Shown in pieces: positions 1-12,049 of a stretch of DNA of 64,000 nucleotides (the stretch's first letter is position 1; every line of letters starts with the position of its first letter). The stretch covers positions 124,001 through 188,000 of the forward strand of contig NZ_FWFU01000004.1 in NCBI RefSeq assembly GCF_900172255.1. The letters run 5' to 3'. Below the pieces are notes generated by a model. That model ran no database searches, was not told the DNA's origin, and saw nothing but the letters and a program-made list of their open reading frames with translations. This DNA is from Roseovarius halotolerans (lineage in GTDB: Bacteria; Pseudomonadota; Alphaproteobacteria; Rhodobacterales; Rhodobacteraceae). The translations under genes and the position numbers were made by a program.

Positions 1-667
<667 letters not shown>

Positions 668-1228
668 TTATCCGACCTCTTTCATTGCATTCTGGAGGGA
701 ATCGAGGCGCGAACGGATCGAGGTATCGATCATCTTCGAGCCCACCTTGACGACAAGACCGCCGATGAGACTCTCATCGACGGTCGCATTGATCTTGACA
801 GTCTTGCCGACGCGCGCCTTGAGCGTCTTCGCCAGCTTGTCGGATTGTGCCTTGGTCAGCGCCTTTGCGCTGGTCACGTCGGCGGTCACTTCGCCCTTGT
901 GATCGGCAATCATGGCGCGCAGCTGCTTCAGAAGCTGCGGCAGCACGAACAGGCGGCGCTTGGAGGCCATCACGGCCAGGCCGTTGGACATGGCCGGTTC
1001 AAGCCCCATCTTTGCGGCCAGCGCCTCCATCACCTTGCCCTGGTCTGCACGCGACAGGACCGGCGATGCAATCACCTCGCGCAGTTCGCTGCTCTCATCG
1101 AGGGCGGCGGACAGGTCGGCGATGTTGGATTCCAGTTTGGCCAGAGATTTGCTTTCCGTCGCAATCTCGAAAATGGCGGTGGCATAGCGCTCGGCAATGC
1201 CGGATGAGATCGAAGCTGGTTCGGACAC
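668..1228 (-). CDS. atpH: ATP synthase F1 subunit delta
   Basis: Delta subunit of the peripheral stalk, which joins the alpha/beta head to the b subunits. The product of 186 residues matches the usual family length. The chosen start is a GTG at 1228 (protein begins SEPASISSGIAERYA after the initiator). It has a GGAAGG ribosome binding site just upstream, whereas the longer in-frame extension reads as non-coding sequence. It is the first gene of the minus-strand atp operon and abuts atpA. Confidence 0.96.
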   Translation of the reverse strand: MSEPASISSGIAERYATAIFEIATESKSLAKLESNIADLSAALDESSELREVIASPVLSRADQGKVMEALAAKMGLEPAMSNGLAVMASKRRLFVLPQLLKQLRAMIADHKGEVTADVTSAKALTKAQSDKLAKTLKARVGKTVKINATVDESLIGGLVVKVGSKMIDTSIRSRLDSLQNAMKEVG

Positions 1229-1622
1229 GTCCACCCTTCCGATTTTCTGGCCCCGGTCTTGACGCAGAGGTATCATCTGCTGCCGGGGGCGTTGACAGGC
1301 GTTGAAGATTTTCAAAGCACCGAAATTCGGCAGGGGTGTAGCAGAGCCTTGCGCACCTAGCAAGCTGCACGCAAAGCGATGTATACCATTGAATACCGCT
1401 TGTTTTCAATGACTTGCCCCAAGTGCGACCGTTTGCGCGCATTTTCCCGAATTAAAAAGTTATGATTTTCCCTTCATTTGGCGATTCCTTGACGCGTTTG
1501 TCGCGCAAATGCCGCTTGCGGACGTTAACGCTATCAGCGCGGCGCCGGGCTTTGCGGTGCCACGCCAAGGGTGTATCGCAGGGGCGGGCGCAACCTTGGG
1601 CGCCTCTTTTGCGGGCGCGCTC
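1229..1622. other. 394-bp intergenic region between atpH and the VanZ-like gene
   Basis: A divergent spacer that should hold the promoters of both the atp operon (minus) and the VanZ-like gene (plus). The stretch from about 1375 to 1490 is AT-richer than its surroundings. Apart from the possible minus-strand promoter at 1380-1409, I see no RNA gene, repeat or convincing small ORF. An in-frame extension of the VanZ-like gene back to 1509 exists, but it looks like non-coding sequence. Confidence 0.5.
1380..1409 (-). promoter_or_regulatory. possible sigma70-type promoter of the atp operon
   Basis: On the minus strand, TTGAAA (1409-1404) and TATACA (1385-1380) are separated by 18 bp, about 150 bp upstream of the atpH GTG. 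The match is imperfect and was found by eye, so this is a weak inference. It lies in the AT-richer part of the spacer, where an atp operon promoter is expected. Confidence 0.3.
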
Positions 1623-1955
1623 ATGAAGCATCCATATGCCATTCTGTTAACCCTTTTCGTGGCGCTGCTGATCGGCTGGGGTACGCTTTCGCCGCCGGGT
1701 GCGCCCGGCCCGGCGCTGCCGCTGACCGACAAGCAGATCCACGCGCTCGCCTTCGCGCTCCTCGTCCTCCCGCTCGGCTGGCTGCGCCCAAGCGCCGCAC
1801 TCTGGTTCGCGCCGCTGGCGCTGGCCTATGGCGGCGCGATCGAACTGATCCAGCCCTCGGTCGGGCGCAGCGCCGAATGGGGCGACTTTCTCGCTGACGC
1901 CATCGGCATCGCCCTCGGCCTCCTCCCCGGCCAGCTCCGCGCGCGGCTGGGCTGA
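1623..1955 (+). CDS. VanZ-like family membrane protein
   Basis: A 110-residue small integral membrane protein. Hydrophobic segments lie at about residues 3-20, 30-47, 54-72 and 88-104. The family signature is the acidic IELIQPSVGRSAEWGDFLAD segment followed by a last helix, as in VanZ-like and phosphotransbutyrylase-type membrane proteins of Rhodobacteraceae. The function is unknown; VanZ itself is linked to teicoplanin resistance in Gram-positives, and that role should not be transferred here. The ATG at 1623 gives a sensible first helix. Confidence 0.75.
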   Translation: MKHPYAILLTLFVALLIGWGTLSPPGAPGPALPLTDKQIHALAFALLVLPLGWLRPSAALWFAPLALAYGGAIELIQPSVGRSAEWGDFLADAIGIALGLLPGQLRARLG

Positions 1956-2035
1956 GGGACGGCATGGGCCGAACATCCGGCCTCGTCAGCAGGATTCGAG
2001 ACAGGATCGCGCCCCTCGATCACCCGCAAGAAACC

Positions 2036-2110
2036 AATTTGTACGGAATTTCGCGCCGCACCCCCGAATCCCGTACAAAACCGCCGTACAAAACGGGCGT
2101 TTCGTACAGT
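2036..2110 (-). repeat. GTAC-rich palindromic dispersed repeat, copy 1
   Basis: Read on the minus strand, this roughly 75-bp element starts with a 10-bp inverted repeat around a 2-nt loop (gtacaaaacg / cgtttcgtac at 2086-2107, one mismatch). Further GTACAAA/GTAC segments follow. It matches the element at 34733-34806 in 38 of the first 45 positions, in opposite orientation. Both copies lie between convergent genes. It could act as a bidirectional terminator or be a REP-like mobile palindrome; this is inference. Confidence 0.75.
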
Positions 2111-2112
2111 CC

Positions 2113-2853
2113 TCAGACCGGCTTCGCCTCGGGTTTGGGCTTCAGGACATCCAGGGGTTTGCGCACCGTTTCGCGCAGCCCCGGCCCCAGCGGCGCATGG
2201 ACCCGCTTCGTCGCCTCGACCATCAGGACACCCCCCGACAGCACCATCGACAAGCGACCGCCCAGCTTCTCCCACATGCCCGCCGTCTTGCGCCAGAACC
2301 GCCGCTCCGAGGGGGGCTGATACAGGGTCGTGGCATGTTTGAGCGGCATGAAACCGTGTAATTTCAACTGGTTCTCAAGTTGCGATTGGCTATAGGGGCG
2401 GCCATATCCGAATGGCGTGCGGTCCGAGCGCGACCACAGTCCCGCACGGTTGGGCACCACGAAAAGCGCCGATCCCCCCGGCCCCAGCACCCGCCAGCAC
2501 TCCTCCAGCAACGCCCCCGGATTCTCGCTGGTTTCCAGCCCGTGCATCACCAGCAGCTTGTCCACATGACCCGTTTCCAGCGGCCAGATCGTCTCCTCGC
2601 ACAGCACCGAAACACTCGGCCCGCCCTGCGGCCACCCGATAACCCCTTGAGGTGCAGGCATTAATCCGATCACCCGGCGTGATTCCTCAAGGTAGGGCCG
2701 CAGGAACGGTACCGCGAATCCGAACCCCACCACCGTCTGCCCCTGTGCCTCGGGCCAGAAACGGAGCACCTCTATGCGCACGGCCTTCTGCGCCGCACGC
2801 CCCAACTGGCTGCGATAATAGAAGTTGCGAAGGTCCTGCACATCGAGATGCAT
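2113..2853 (-). CDS. class I SAM-dependent methyltransferase
   Basis: A 246-residue cytoplasmic protein with a Rossmann-like methyltransferase fold. [13 protein letters not shown] glycine-rich segment replaces motif I at about residues 43-54. Then come [31 protein letters not shown] (acidic strand and post-motif region) and a C-terminal sheet. Proteins of this type adjoin gloB in many Rhodobacterales, but the substrate is unknown. Its weak motif I means activity is not certain. It is divergent from gloB with a 63-bp spacer. Confidence 0.8.
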   Translation of the reverse strand: MHLDVQDLRNFYYRSQLGRAAQKAVRIEVLRFWPEAQGQTVVGFGFAVPFLRPYLEESRRVIGLMPAPQGVIGWPQGGPSVSVLCEETIWPLETGHVDKLLVMHGLETSENPGALLEECWRVLGPGGSALFVVPNRAGLWSRSDRTPFGYGRPYSQSQLENQLKLHGFMPLKHATTLYQPPSERRFWRKTAGMWEKLGGRLSMVLSGGVLMVEATKRVHAPLGPGLRETVRKPLDVLKPKPEAKPV

Positions 2854-2916
2854 TGCAGCCGGGCCTATGATCGGTCAGTCTCGACGCTAACATTAACCGG
2901 CAATCGGGAAAATACC

Positions 2917-3684
2917 ATGACTCTTCAGATCGAGACCATTCCCTGCCTTTCGGACAATTACGCCTACCTGGCGCATGACCCCGACACAGGCCAGACAGCC
3001 GCGGTGGATGTCCCCGAGGCGCAACCGATCCTCGAGATACTGGAGGAAAGGGACTGGACTCTCAGCCATGTCCTGATCACCCATCACCACGCCGATCATG
3101 TGCAAGGCCTCGACGAACTGCTGGAAAACGCACATGCAAAGGTCATCGGCGCCGCCGCCGACGCGCACCGCCTGCCGCCGCTCGACATCGCGGTGCAGGA
3201 AGGCGACAGCATCATCATCGGCAACGCCACCGGCCATGTCATCGAGGTGCCGGGCCACACGGTCGGCCACATCGCCTTCCATTTTCCCGAAAGCGAAACG
3301 GTCTTCTCTGCCGACAGCCTGATGGCGCTTGGCTGCGGGCGGGTGTTCGAGGGCACGATGGAACAGATGTGGGACAGCCTGTGCAAGCTCGCCGCCCTGC
3401 CGCCCGCCACCACCGTCTGTTCGGGCCATGAATACACCCAGGCCAACGCGAAATTCGCGCTGACTATTGATCCTGACAATGCCGCGCTTACATCCCGTGC
3501 AGCGGCAGTGGACGCGGCCCGCGAAAAGGGCCACCCCACGGTCCCGTCCAAATTGTCCGAGGAACTGGCAACGAACCCCTTCCTGCGCGCCACCGACCCG
3601 GCGATACAAGCGCTTCTGGGTATGACCGGTGCCGACCCTGCCGAGGTTTTCGCCGAAATCCGCAAGCGCAAGGACGCGTTCTGA
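2917..3684 (+). CDS. gloB: hydroxyacylglutathione hydrolase (glyoxalase II)
   Basis: Hydrolyses S-D-lactoylglutathione to D-lactate and glutathione, the second step of methylglyoxal detoxification. It is 255 residues long. The metallo-beta-lactamase metal motif THHHADH appears near residue 56, followed by VPGHTVGHIAF, FSADSLMALGCGRVFEGT and the C-terminal SGHEYT motif; together these give the binuclear metal site and the glutathione-binding tail typical of GloB. The ATG at 2917 matches the conserved N-terminus MTLQIETIPC; an upstream in-frame ATG would add unlikely residues. Confidence 0.96.
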   Translation: MTLQIETIPCLSDNYAYLAHDPDTGQTAAVDVPEAQPILEILEERDWTLSHVLITHHHADHVQGLDELLENAHAKVIGAAADAHRLPPLDIAVQEGDSIIIGNATGHVIEVPGHTVGHIAFHFPESETVFSADSLMALGCGRVFEGTMEQMWDSLCKLAALPPATTVCSGHEYTQANAKFALTIDPDNAALTSRAAAVDAAREKGHPTVPSKLSEELATNPFLRATDPAIQALLGMTGADPAEVFAEIRKRKDAF

Positions 3685-3838
3685 TCGCCCATCTGCAACA
3701 TTTGCAATCCCACGGAACGAAAAGTGACCGCCCGGAGCCAGAAAAAACTTGAAGACCGGGTGATATAGACCAAACTTTAAACCTATCAGGCCACGGTCGG
3801 TGGCTCAGGCCCCGACCCAGATCAGCAAGGAGCACGAC

Positions 3839-6172
<2,334 letters not shown>

Positions 6173-6174
6173 CC

Positions 6175-7149
6175 ATGCGCCGCATCGCTGGCGTGCTTCT
6201 GCTCTGGCTTGTGTCGGTCGCCACTCCCTTGGCGGCCGACCAGCCCGAACTTACTCTCCCCGTCGCCTGCGACCTTGGCCGGACATGCTTTATCGAGGAT
6301 TACGTCGATACCGACCCCAGCGATGGCCAGCGCGACCACGCCTGCGGCATCAAAAGCCGTGACGGGCACCGCGGTACCGATATCGCGCTCCTGTCATTCG
6401 AGGCGATGGAACAGGGTGTCAGCGTCCTCGCTGCGGCGCCCGGTGTCGTGGCCGCCACCCGTGACGGCGTTCAGGATCGCGCGATTAGTCCCGACACCCG
6501 CGACCAGATCGAAGGGCGTGAATGCGGAAACGCAGTGCGCATCGACCACGGCGGCGGCTGGCAGACCCTCTATTGCCACATGCAGAACGGCAGCATCGCG
6601 GTGAAGTCGGGGCAACAGGTGCAGGCCGGAGACGTTCTCGGACTTGTCGGGCTCAGCGGTCTGACCAATGTGCCGCATCTTCATCTGGGCGTGCTGAAGG
6701 ATGGCGAGGTGGTCGATCCATTCAACCCCGGAAACCGCGACACCTGCGGCGCCGGGGGCAAGGGGCTGTGGCGCGATGCGCCGGGCTATGACCGCGCGGG
6801 CCTGTTCACGGCCGGTTTCTCAACCTCCGTGCCCGATCTCGACACCGTCAGTTCCGGCGCCGCCCGCATGCAAGAGGCCACGCCCGACCAGCCGCTGGTT
6901 CTTTATGCGCACGTGTTTTATGCCAAGCCGGGCGACACCCTCACCTTCACCGCCCAAGGTCCCGACGGCGAGGTCTTCGCCACCCTGCTGGACCTCGAAG
7001 CACCCCAGGCACAGCTGTTTCGCGCCTTCGGACGTCGCGCGCCAGAAACCGGCTGGCCCGAAGGCGCCTATCGCGGCTATGTCGTGCTGCAGCGTGATGG
7101 CCGGGTGCTCGCCGCTCGCCATGCCGATATCGGCGTCATTTCCCGGTGA
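6175..7149 (+). CDS. M23 family metallopeptidase, secreted
   Basis: A 324-residue protein with a signal peptide (MRRIAGVLLLWLVSVATPLA-A). The LytM/M23 metal motifs are HRGTD near residue 66 and HLHLG near residue 165, with the catalytic-region YCHMQNGS between them, so the zinc ligands appear intact. It probably cleaves peptidoglycan cross-bridges in the periplasm; the C-terminal beta-rich domain (about 200-324) is unassigned. It follows clpA by 2 bp and its 3' end overlaps the convergent MotB-like gene by 14 bp. Confidence 0.85.
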   Translation: MRRIAGVLLLWLVSVATPLAADQPELTLPVACDLGRTCFIEDYVDTDPSDGQRDHACGIKSRDGHRGTDIALLSFEAMEQGVSVLAAAPGVVAATRDGVQDRAISPDTRDQIEGRECGNAVRIDHGGGWQTLYCHMQNGSIAVKSGQQVQAGDVLGLVGLSGLTNVPHLHLGVLKDGEVVDPFNPGNRDTCGAGGKGLWRDAPGYDRAGLFTAGFSTSVPDLDTVSSGAARMQEATPDQPLVLYAHVFYAKPGDTLTFTAQGPDGEVFATLLDLEAPQAQLFRAFGRRAPETGWPEGAYRGYVVLQRDGRVLAARHADIGVISR

Positions 7150-9061
7150 ACTTCAACTCGATCCGGCGGTTTTGCGCCCGCGCCTCGGGGGTGTCGGCGG
7201 TATTGATCGGCTGATACTGGCCAAATCCGTTGGCCGACAGCCGCTCGGGCGAAAGCCCCAGATTGTCGATCAGGTAGCGCACCACCGACAACGCCCGCGC
7301 CTGGCTCAGTTCCCAGTTGTCTTCAAACGCGGCGCCGGGCACGACCGGCACGTCATCGGTATGGCCATCAACCTGCAACACCCAGTCGATCCCCTCGGGG
7401 ATATCGTCGGTGACGCTGCTGATGATGTCGGCAACCTTGGCGATTTCCCGGCGTCCATCTTCCGACAGCGTCGCCTGTCCGGGCGCGAACAGCACCTCCG
7501 AGGAGAACACGAACCTGTCGCCCTCGATCCGCACGCCTTCGCGTGAGCCCAGGACATCCCGCAGCCGTCCGAAAAACTCCGAACGATAGCGCTCGAGATC
7601 CTTGTTCTGCTCCTCCAACGCCTTTGCCCTGGCTTCCTCGGCCTCACGGCGCTTGCGTTCCTCGGCCGCAACGCGCGCCAGCGCTGTATTGAGTTCGTTG
7701 CCCAAAGACTGAAGCTGCACGTCCTTTGACGCCTCGCGCGCCTTTGCATCGTCCAGAAGCGCCTGCAACTGCCCAAGCTGATCGCGCAACGCCGCCACCT
7801 GCCGATTGAGCAGCGTCTGCTGCTTTTGCGCCTCGCTGGCAATGTCCTGCTGCTCGGCCAGCTTGTCTCGCGCCTGCGCCAGAAGCGCCGCGCGCTCCTC
7901 GGCTTCGCTCAGGCGCTCTTCGGCCTTCTGTTCGGCATCAAGGCGGGCCGCAAGGGCGGCGGCCAGTTTCGCGCGCACATCCTCAACATCCATCGCCTCG
8001 GCCTTGGCGGCCTCTTTCTGCGCAACCATCCGCGCAAGCTGCTCGCGCGCAGCTTCCAACTGGTCGCGCACGCGGGCCAGCTCGGCGGCGGTGCCTTCCT
8101 GGCCGCTCTCGGCCTCGTCGACCCGCGCTTCCAGTTCGGCCAGCCTTGCATCCTTGGTCGCAAGGCTTTCCCGTGTCTCGTCGCGTGCCAGGATCGCCGC
8201 CGCCAGCTGCGCATTCAGATCCTCCTGCGCCGCCTCGGCGGCGGCCAGCAGGGTCAGGGTTTCCTCGGCCCGCTTGCGCTGCTCTTCCAGGGCAAGGGTC
8301 ATGGCGCTCAGCTCGGATTCCGAATTCCTCAGCCTTTCGCGTAGCGCCTCGGCGGCAGCCGCCTCAGCAAGGCGCGCCTTTTCCTCTTCGCTGAGCTCGC
8401 TTTCCAGCGCCTCCACCCGTGCGCTCAGATCGGCCTCGGCATCTTCCTGCGCCGCGGCCTCGCTGCGCAGATCGGCGACGAGCGCCTCGAGTGCTTCGCG
8501 CCGGGCGGCCGCCAGCCGGGCCGCTTCCGCCGAGGCGTCGACCTCGCTGCGCAGATCCGCCAGCGCCAGCTGCAACTGCTCCTGGCGCGACATCAGCTCC
8601 TGATTGGTATCCTCCAGATCGGCCACCTGCCCCAACGCCTGATCGCGCTGCGCCAGAAGCCCCGCCACCTGGTCCTCGAAACTGGCCAACCTTGACTGCG
8701 CCGCCGACAACGCCTCGTCTTGCGCTGCGCGCTCGGATTGCAGGCTGGCAATCAGCGCCGCCTGCTCCTGCTGGCGCGCACGCGCATTGCCAAGCGTGGT
8801 GGTCAGCTCGCCGACCCGTTCGCTCAGCGTCGCGTTGCGGTCCTGTTCAAGCCCCAGAGCCTGCGCCAGCGCCGCCACCTCCGCAGACAGCTCATCCAAC
8901 TCGCTGTTCTGTCCGCTGATCGTTTCGCGCAGCACGAACTGCACCATCATGAAGATCGTCAGCACGAACATCAGCACCAGCAGCAACCCGGTCATCGCAT
9001 CCACGAATCCCGGCCAGATCGAGGCCTGGAAACGCGCACCTGTGCGCCGGGAAAGCGCCAT
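7136..9061 (-). CDS. MotB/OmpA-like peptidoglycan-binding protein with long coiled coil
   Basis: A 641-residue protein with one N-terminal membrane helix, WPGFVDAMTGLLLVLMFVLT (residues about 16-35). It carries the Asp of the MotB/ExbD/TolR ion-channel motif. Residues about 50-500 are an almost uninterrupted Ala/Glu/Leu-rich heptad coiled coil. The C-terminus (about 510-641) is an OmpA peptidoglycan-binding domain (QVDGHTDDVPV, NWELSQARALSVVRYL, NRRIELKF). With the MotA-like gene 3 bp upstream it should form a proton-driven complex anchored to the wall. No flagellar genes are nearby, so the work it performs is unknown. Confidence 0.85.
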   Translation of the reverse strand: MALSRRTGARFQASIWPGFVDAMTGLLLVLMFVLTIFMMVQFVLRETISGQNSELDELSAEVAALAQALGLEQDRNATLSERVGELTTTLGNARARQQEQAALIASLQSERAAQDEALSAAQSRLASFEDQVAGLLAQRDQALGQVADLEDTNQELMSRQEQLQLALADLRSEVDASAEAARLAAARREALEALVADLRSEAAAQEDAEADLSARVEALESELSEEEKARLAEAAAAEALRERLRNSESELSAMTLALEEQRKRAEETLTLLAAAEAAQEDLNAQLAAAILARDETRESLATKDARLAELEARVDEAESGQEGTAAELARVRDQLEAAREQLARMVAQKEAAKAEAMDVEDVRAKLAAALAARLDAEQKAEERLSEAEERAALLAQARDKLAEQQDIASEAQKQQTLLNRQVAALRDQLGQLQALLDDAKAREASKDVQLQSLGNELNTALARVAAEERKRREAEEARAKALEEQNKDLERYRSEFFGRLRDVLGSREGVRIEGDRFVFSSEVLFAPGQATLSEDGRREIAKVADIISSVTDDIPEGIDWVLQVDGHTDDVPVVPGAAFEDNWELSQARALSVVRYLIDNLGLSPERLSANGFGQYQPINTADTPEARAQNRRIELKFTGK

Positions 9062-9064
9062 CGC

Positions 9065-10327
9065 CTAGCTCTCCCGCCCGTCGTCTGGACCCGGCGCAAG
9101 AGATTGACCCGCGCCGCGCCCGCGCTGCTGCCCGCGCAACTGGTTGAAAACCCGTGTCAGCGCCGCAAGATCGGTGCGCAGCTCGGTCATGGTTTCCTGC
9201 CGCCCGGCGCTGATCTCCTCGAGGATGCGCAGCATCTGCACGTCGATTGAGCGCAGCCGCATGCGGCTTTCCGCATCCATCCCCTCGCCGCCATGCTGGG
9301 CGCTTTCCTCCATCAGGTGGATCATCCGTTCCTGCCCGTCGGCCAACCGGTTCAGCGCCGATGTCACCGGGTTGGTGTCGCTCATCCGATGCGTCAGGCG
9401 CTCGATCGAATCCGCCAGCACACCCAGCTTTTCATCGACCATTGCCCGGCTCACATCCGACTGGGTCAGCACCATCTGCAGATTGTCCATCTGCTCGGCC
9501 ATCTGATCCAGCACACCGGCCATCGCGCCGCTATCGCCGCCGCCCTCGCCATCCCCGGCCGAGAACCCGACCCGCGTGATCGTCGACATCCACTCCTCGA
9601 GTTCGCGGTAGAACCGGTTCTGACCGTGGCCGGCGAAAAGCTCGAGCAAACCCACGACAAGCGAGCCCGCAAGGCCCAGAAGCGACGATGCAAAGGCCAC
9701 GCCCATCCCGCCAAGCTGCGCCTCAAGCCCCGTCATCAGACGATTGAACACATCCACGCCGCCTTCGCCCTCCTGGGGGGCAAGGCTGCGGATGGTGTCC
9801 ACCACCGCAGGGACCGTGGTGGCCAAACCATAGAACGTGCCGAGAAGGCCAAGGAAAATCAGCAGGTTGACGATATACCGCGTGATCTCTCGGGCTTCGT
9901 CGATCCGCTGCGCAACGGAATCCAGGATCGAGCGGGCCGAGGTCGAAGCGATCTGCATCCGCTTGCCCCTCTGGCGCAGCAAGGTCGCCAGCGGCGCCAA
10001 CAATTGCGGCGCCTTGACCATTTCGTGCCCCGGATGCTGAGCCGCAAAACCCTCGATCCAGCGCACCGAGCCGATCAGCTGGAACACCTGCCAGAAACAG
10101 GCGATCACGCCGATAAAAAAGACGAACATGATGAACCCGTTCAGAAACGGGTTCGCCTCGAAGACGGGCATCACACTGGGCAGCGCAAGAAAGGCGCCCG
10201 CCCCGGTCAGGCCAAGCACGATAAGCATCAGAACGATCTGACGCACGGGGCGTGAAAAATGCGGCTCGACCTCGCGGTCCGGCTGGTCCATCTGGACGGC
10301 TCCCGGCTCTGTTTCTCGTTGTGCCAA
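9065..10327 (-). CDS. MotA/TolQ/ExbB-like proton channel family protein
   Basis: A 420-residue membrane protein. Hydrophobic segments lie at about 29-50, 62-86, 150-172 and 208-232. The third and fourth pair, with NLLIFLGLLGTFYGLATTVPAV and MGVAFASSLLGLAGSLVVGLLEL, is the MotA/TolQ/ExbB signature. A cytoplasmic helical tail of about 180 residues follows. It is transcribed with the OmpA-type partner downstream (3-bp gap), so the two are taken as one stator. Family members power flagella, TonB or Tol, and related pairs occur in Zorya defence, but no such partners are present here. Confidence 0.85.
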   Translation of the reverse strand: MAQRETEPGAVQMDQPDREVEPHFSRPVRQIVLMLIVLGLTGAGAFLALPSVMPVFEANPFLNGFIMFVFFIGVIACFWQVFQLIGSVRWIEGFAAQHPGHEMVKAPQLLAPLATLLRQRGKRMQIASTSARSILDSVAQRIDEAREITRYIVNLLIFLGLLGTFYGLATTVPAVVDTIRSLAPQEGEGGVDVFNRLMTGLEAQLGGMGVAFASSLLGLAGSLVVGLLELFAGHGQNRFYRELEEWMSTITRVGFSAGDGEGGGDSGAMAGVLDQMAEQMDNLQMVLTQSDVSRAMVDEKLGVLADSIERLTHRMSDTNPVTSALNRLADGQERMIHLMEESAQHGGEGMDAESRMRLRSIDVQMLRILEEISAGRQETMTELRTDLAALTRVFNQLRGQQRGRGAGQSLAPGPDDGRES

Positions 10328-10359
10328 CCCTACGCCCCCGGCGCGGGCAAGCCAAGGAT

Positions 10360-10890
10360 TTATGCGGTCAGCGCGCGCACGCGCCGCGCCAGCCAGTCAA
10401 GTTCCCGGTCGGTGATACCCAATTCGCCCAGATGCGCGGCGGTATTGAACAGATATTCGGTATTCGGCCCCCGCCCGCCGACCGCCCGCGCGATGATACG
10501 CGCCTGCTCTTCGAGGTCCAGGCCGCCGCAATACTGAACATGGTCGGGATCGATCACATAGGTCACCGCCTCGACCTTGCGGCCATCGGCCAACGCAACA
10601 TGCAGCATCTTTTCCAGATAGGCCGAGGAAATCAACTCGCGCTCGCGCAGATAGGCCAACACGTCGTCCTGCTCGTGGCTGGCCACCGACAGCGCGACAC
10701 CGTTGCACTGCGCCCCCTCCAGCGCATCGAGCGCCAACACGAGGCCGGGCTCATCCTCTGTCCCGCGATGATGGATCGAACGCATGCAGAAGCTGCGGTG
10801 ATAGCCGGGCAGCGTGGCGATCACCCGTTCCTGCGCCTCGAAACCGGGATTCCAAAGCAGCGACCCGTAGCCGAAGACCCACATCGTCAT
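10360..10890 (-). CDS. chaC: glutathione-specific gamma-glutamylcyclotransferase (ChaC-like)
   Basis: Degrades glutathione to 5-oxoproline and Cys-Gly in the cytosol. A product of 176 residues is read from the ATG at 10890. The N-terminal substrate-binding loop VFGYGSLLWNPGFE and the acidic YLEKML segment (catalytic Glu region) mark the ChaC/GGCT fold. The longer in-frame start at 10929 is disfavoured because a GAGAGGA-type ribosome binding site precedes 10890. It is divergent from the DUF2125 gene. Confidence 0.88.
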   Translation of the reverse strand: MTMWVFGYGSLLWNPGFEAQERVIATLPGYHRSFCMRSIHHRGTEDEPGLVLALDALEGAQCNGVALSVASHEQDDVLAYLRERELISSAYLEKMLHVALADGRKVEAVTYVIDPDHVQYCGGLDLEEQARIIARAVGGRGPNTEYLFNTAAHLGELGITDRELDWLARRVRALTA

Positions 10891-10955
10891 TATTGCTGTT
10901 CCTCTCGCTTTTGACGCCTTAAACACCATCGGGAAACCGCATGAAAGGGGCCGGA

Positions 10956-11966
10956 ATGCTCAGGCTGCTGCTGACTGTCATCGTGATCGCCGCCGCGGCG
11001 TGGTCGGGATATTGGTATGTCGGCGCAACCAGCCTCGAATCCGCTTTCTCGAACTGGTTCGAGGAGCGCCGCGCCGAAGGCTGGGTCGCCGATTACACCA
11101 GCCTAAAGGTGCAGGGCTATCCCAACCGGCTGGATACGGTCGCAACCGGGCTTGCCATGGCCGATCCAGGCACCGGGCTGGCATGGGAGGCGCCGCAATT
11201 CGAAATCAACGCGCTCAGCTACCAGCCCAATCACGTGATCGCCGTCTGGCCCGGACAGCAGCTTCTGGCGACGCCGCAAGAGAAATATCACCTCTCCAGC
11301 GACGACATGCGCGCAAGCCTCGTGATTGCGCCGGACACGACGCTTCAGGTCGAACGCACCGCGCTGACCGCCGAAAGCCTCGAAATCCGCCCCGCTTCGG
11401 GTAAAGGCAGCACCGCGCTCCAGTCGCTCCGGCTGGCGGCCGAGCATGTGCCGATGGCCGATGCCGCAACCTACCGTCTGGGCTTGGCCGCCGAAGGGTT
11501 CTCGCCCTCGCTTGGCTGGCGCGACCTCGTTGATCCGAACGGCACCCTGCCCGACAGGTTCGACGCCCTGAGCGCCGACCTGACGGTGGAGTTCGACAAA
11601 CCCTGGGACCGCAGCGCGATCGAGATCGCCCGCCCTCAGCCCCAGATGATCCACCTGCGCCTCGCGGAGGCCCGCTGGGGGCGGCTGGAACTTCAGGCGG
11701 CGGGCGAAGTGAGTGTGGACAGCGCCGGACAGCCAACCGGCGAAATCACCATCAAGGCCCGCAACTGGCGTGAAATTCTCGAGCTTGCGGTGAACGCGGG
11801 CGCGATCCCACCGGGGCTGGCCGGGACGCTGCGCGACGGGCTGTCGCTGATTTCCGGGATGGCGGGCAATCCCAAGACGCTCGACATTCCCCTTGGGCTC
11901 AGGGGCGGACGGATCATGCTGGGGCCGGTTCCGATTGGCCCTGCGCCGGTGTTGCGCCTGCGTTGA
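10956..11966 (+). CDS. DUF2125 domain-containing protein
   Basis: A 336-residue protein with an N-terminal membrane anchor or signal helix (MLRLLLTVIVIAAAAWSGYW) and a long beta-rich extracytoplasmic domain, including the conserved GYPNRLD and LGLRGGRIMLGPVPIGPAP segments. It belongs to DUF2125, common in alphaproteobacteria and of unknown function. An ATG at 10941 is also possible, but AGGGG five bases before 10956 favours the shorter form. It converges with the extensin-like gene. Confidence 0.8.
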   Translation: MLRLLLTVIVIAAAAWSGYWYVGATSLESAFSNWFEERRAEGWVADYTSLKVQGYPNRLDTVATGLAMADPGTGLAWEAPQFEINALSYQPNHVIAVWPGQQLLATPQEKYHLSSDDMRASLVIAPDTTLQVERTALTAESLEIRPASGKGSTALQSLRLAAEHVPMADAATYRLGLAAEGFSPSLGWRDLVDPNGTLPDRFDALSADLTVEFDKPWDRSAIEIARPQPQMIHLRLAEARWGRLELQAAGEVSVDSAGQPTGEITIKARNWREILELAVNAGAIPPGLAGTLRDGLSLISGMAGNPKTLDIPLGLRGGRIMLGPVPIGPAPVLRLR

Positions 11967-11980
11967 GGGCGGCGCAAAAC

Positions 11981-12040
11981 AGGGGGCCTTGCCCCCTCGG
12001 CCTGCGGCCTCACCCCCAGGATACTTGAAAACAGAAGAAG
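11981..12040 (+). repeat. hairpin-plus-box dispersed repeat, diverged copy
   Basis: A perfect 7-bp hairpin (AGGGGGC-CTT-GCCCCCT, 11981-11997) is followed by CCCCCAGGATACTTGAAAAC and AGAAGAAG. This resembles the CCCCGAGGTATTT...CAGATGAAG box of the copies at 41643, 48017 and 48207. It lies between two convergent genes (DUF2125 and extensin-like) and may terminate both. Confidence 0.55.
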
Positions 12041-12049
12041 GTCGGGGGC

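Noticed and set aside
7136-10327. Zorya anti-phage system (ZorA/ZorB-like pair)
   Set aside because: Only the motor-like pair is present. The size proportions differ (short MotA-like, very long MotB-like), and no ZorC, ZorD or ZorE gene adjoins; the neighbours are housekeeping genes.
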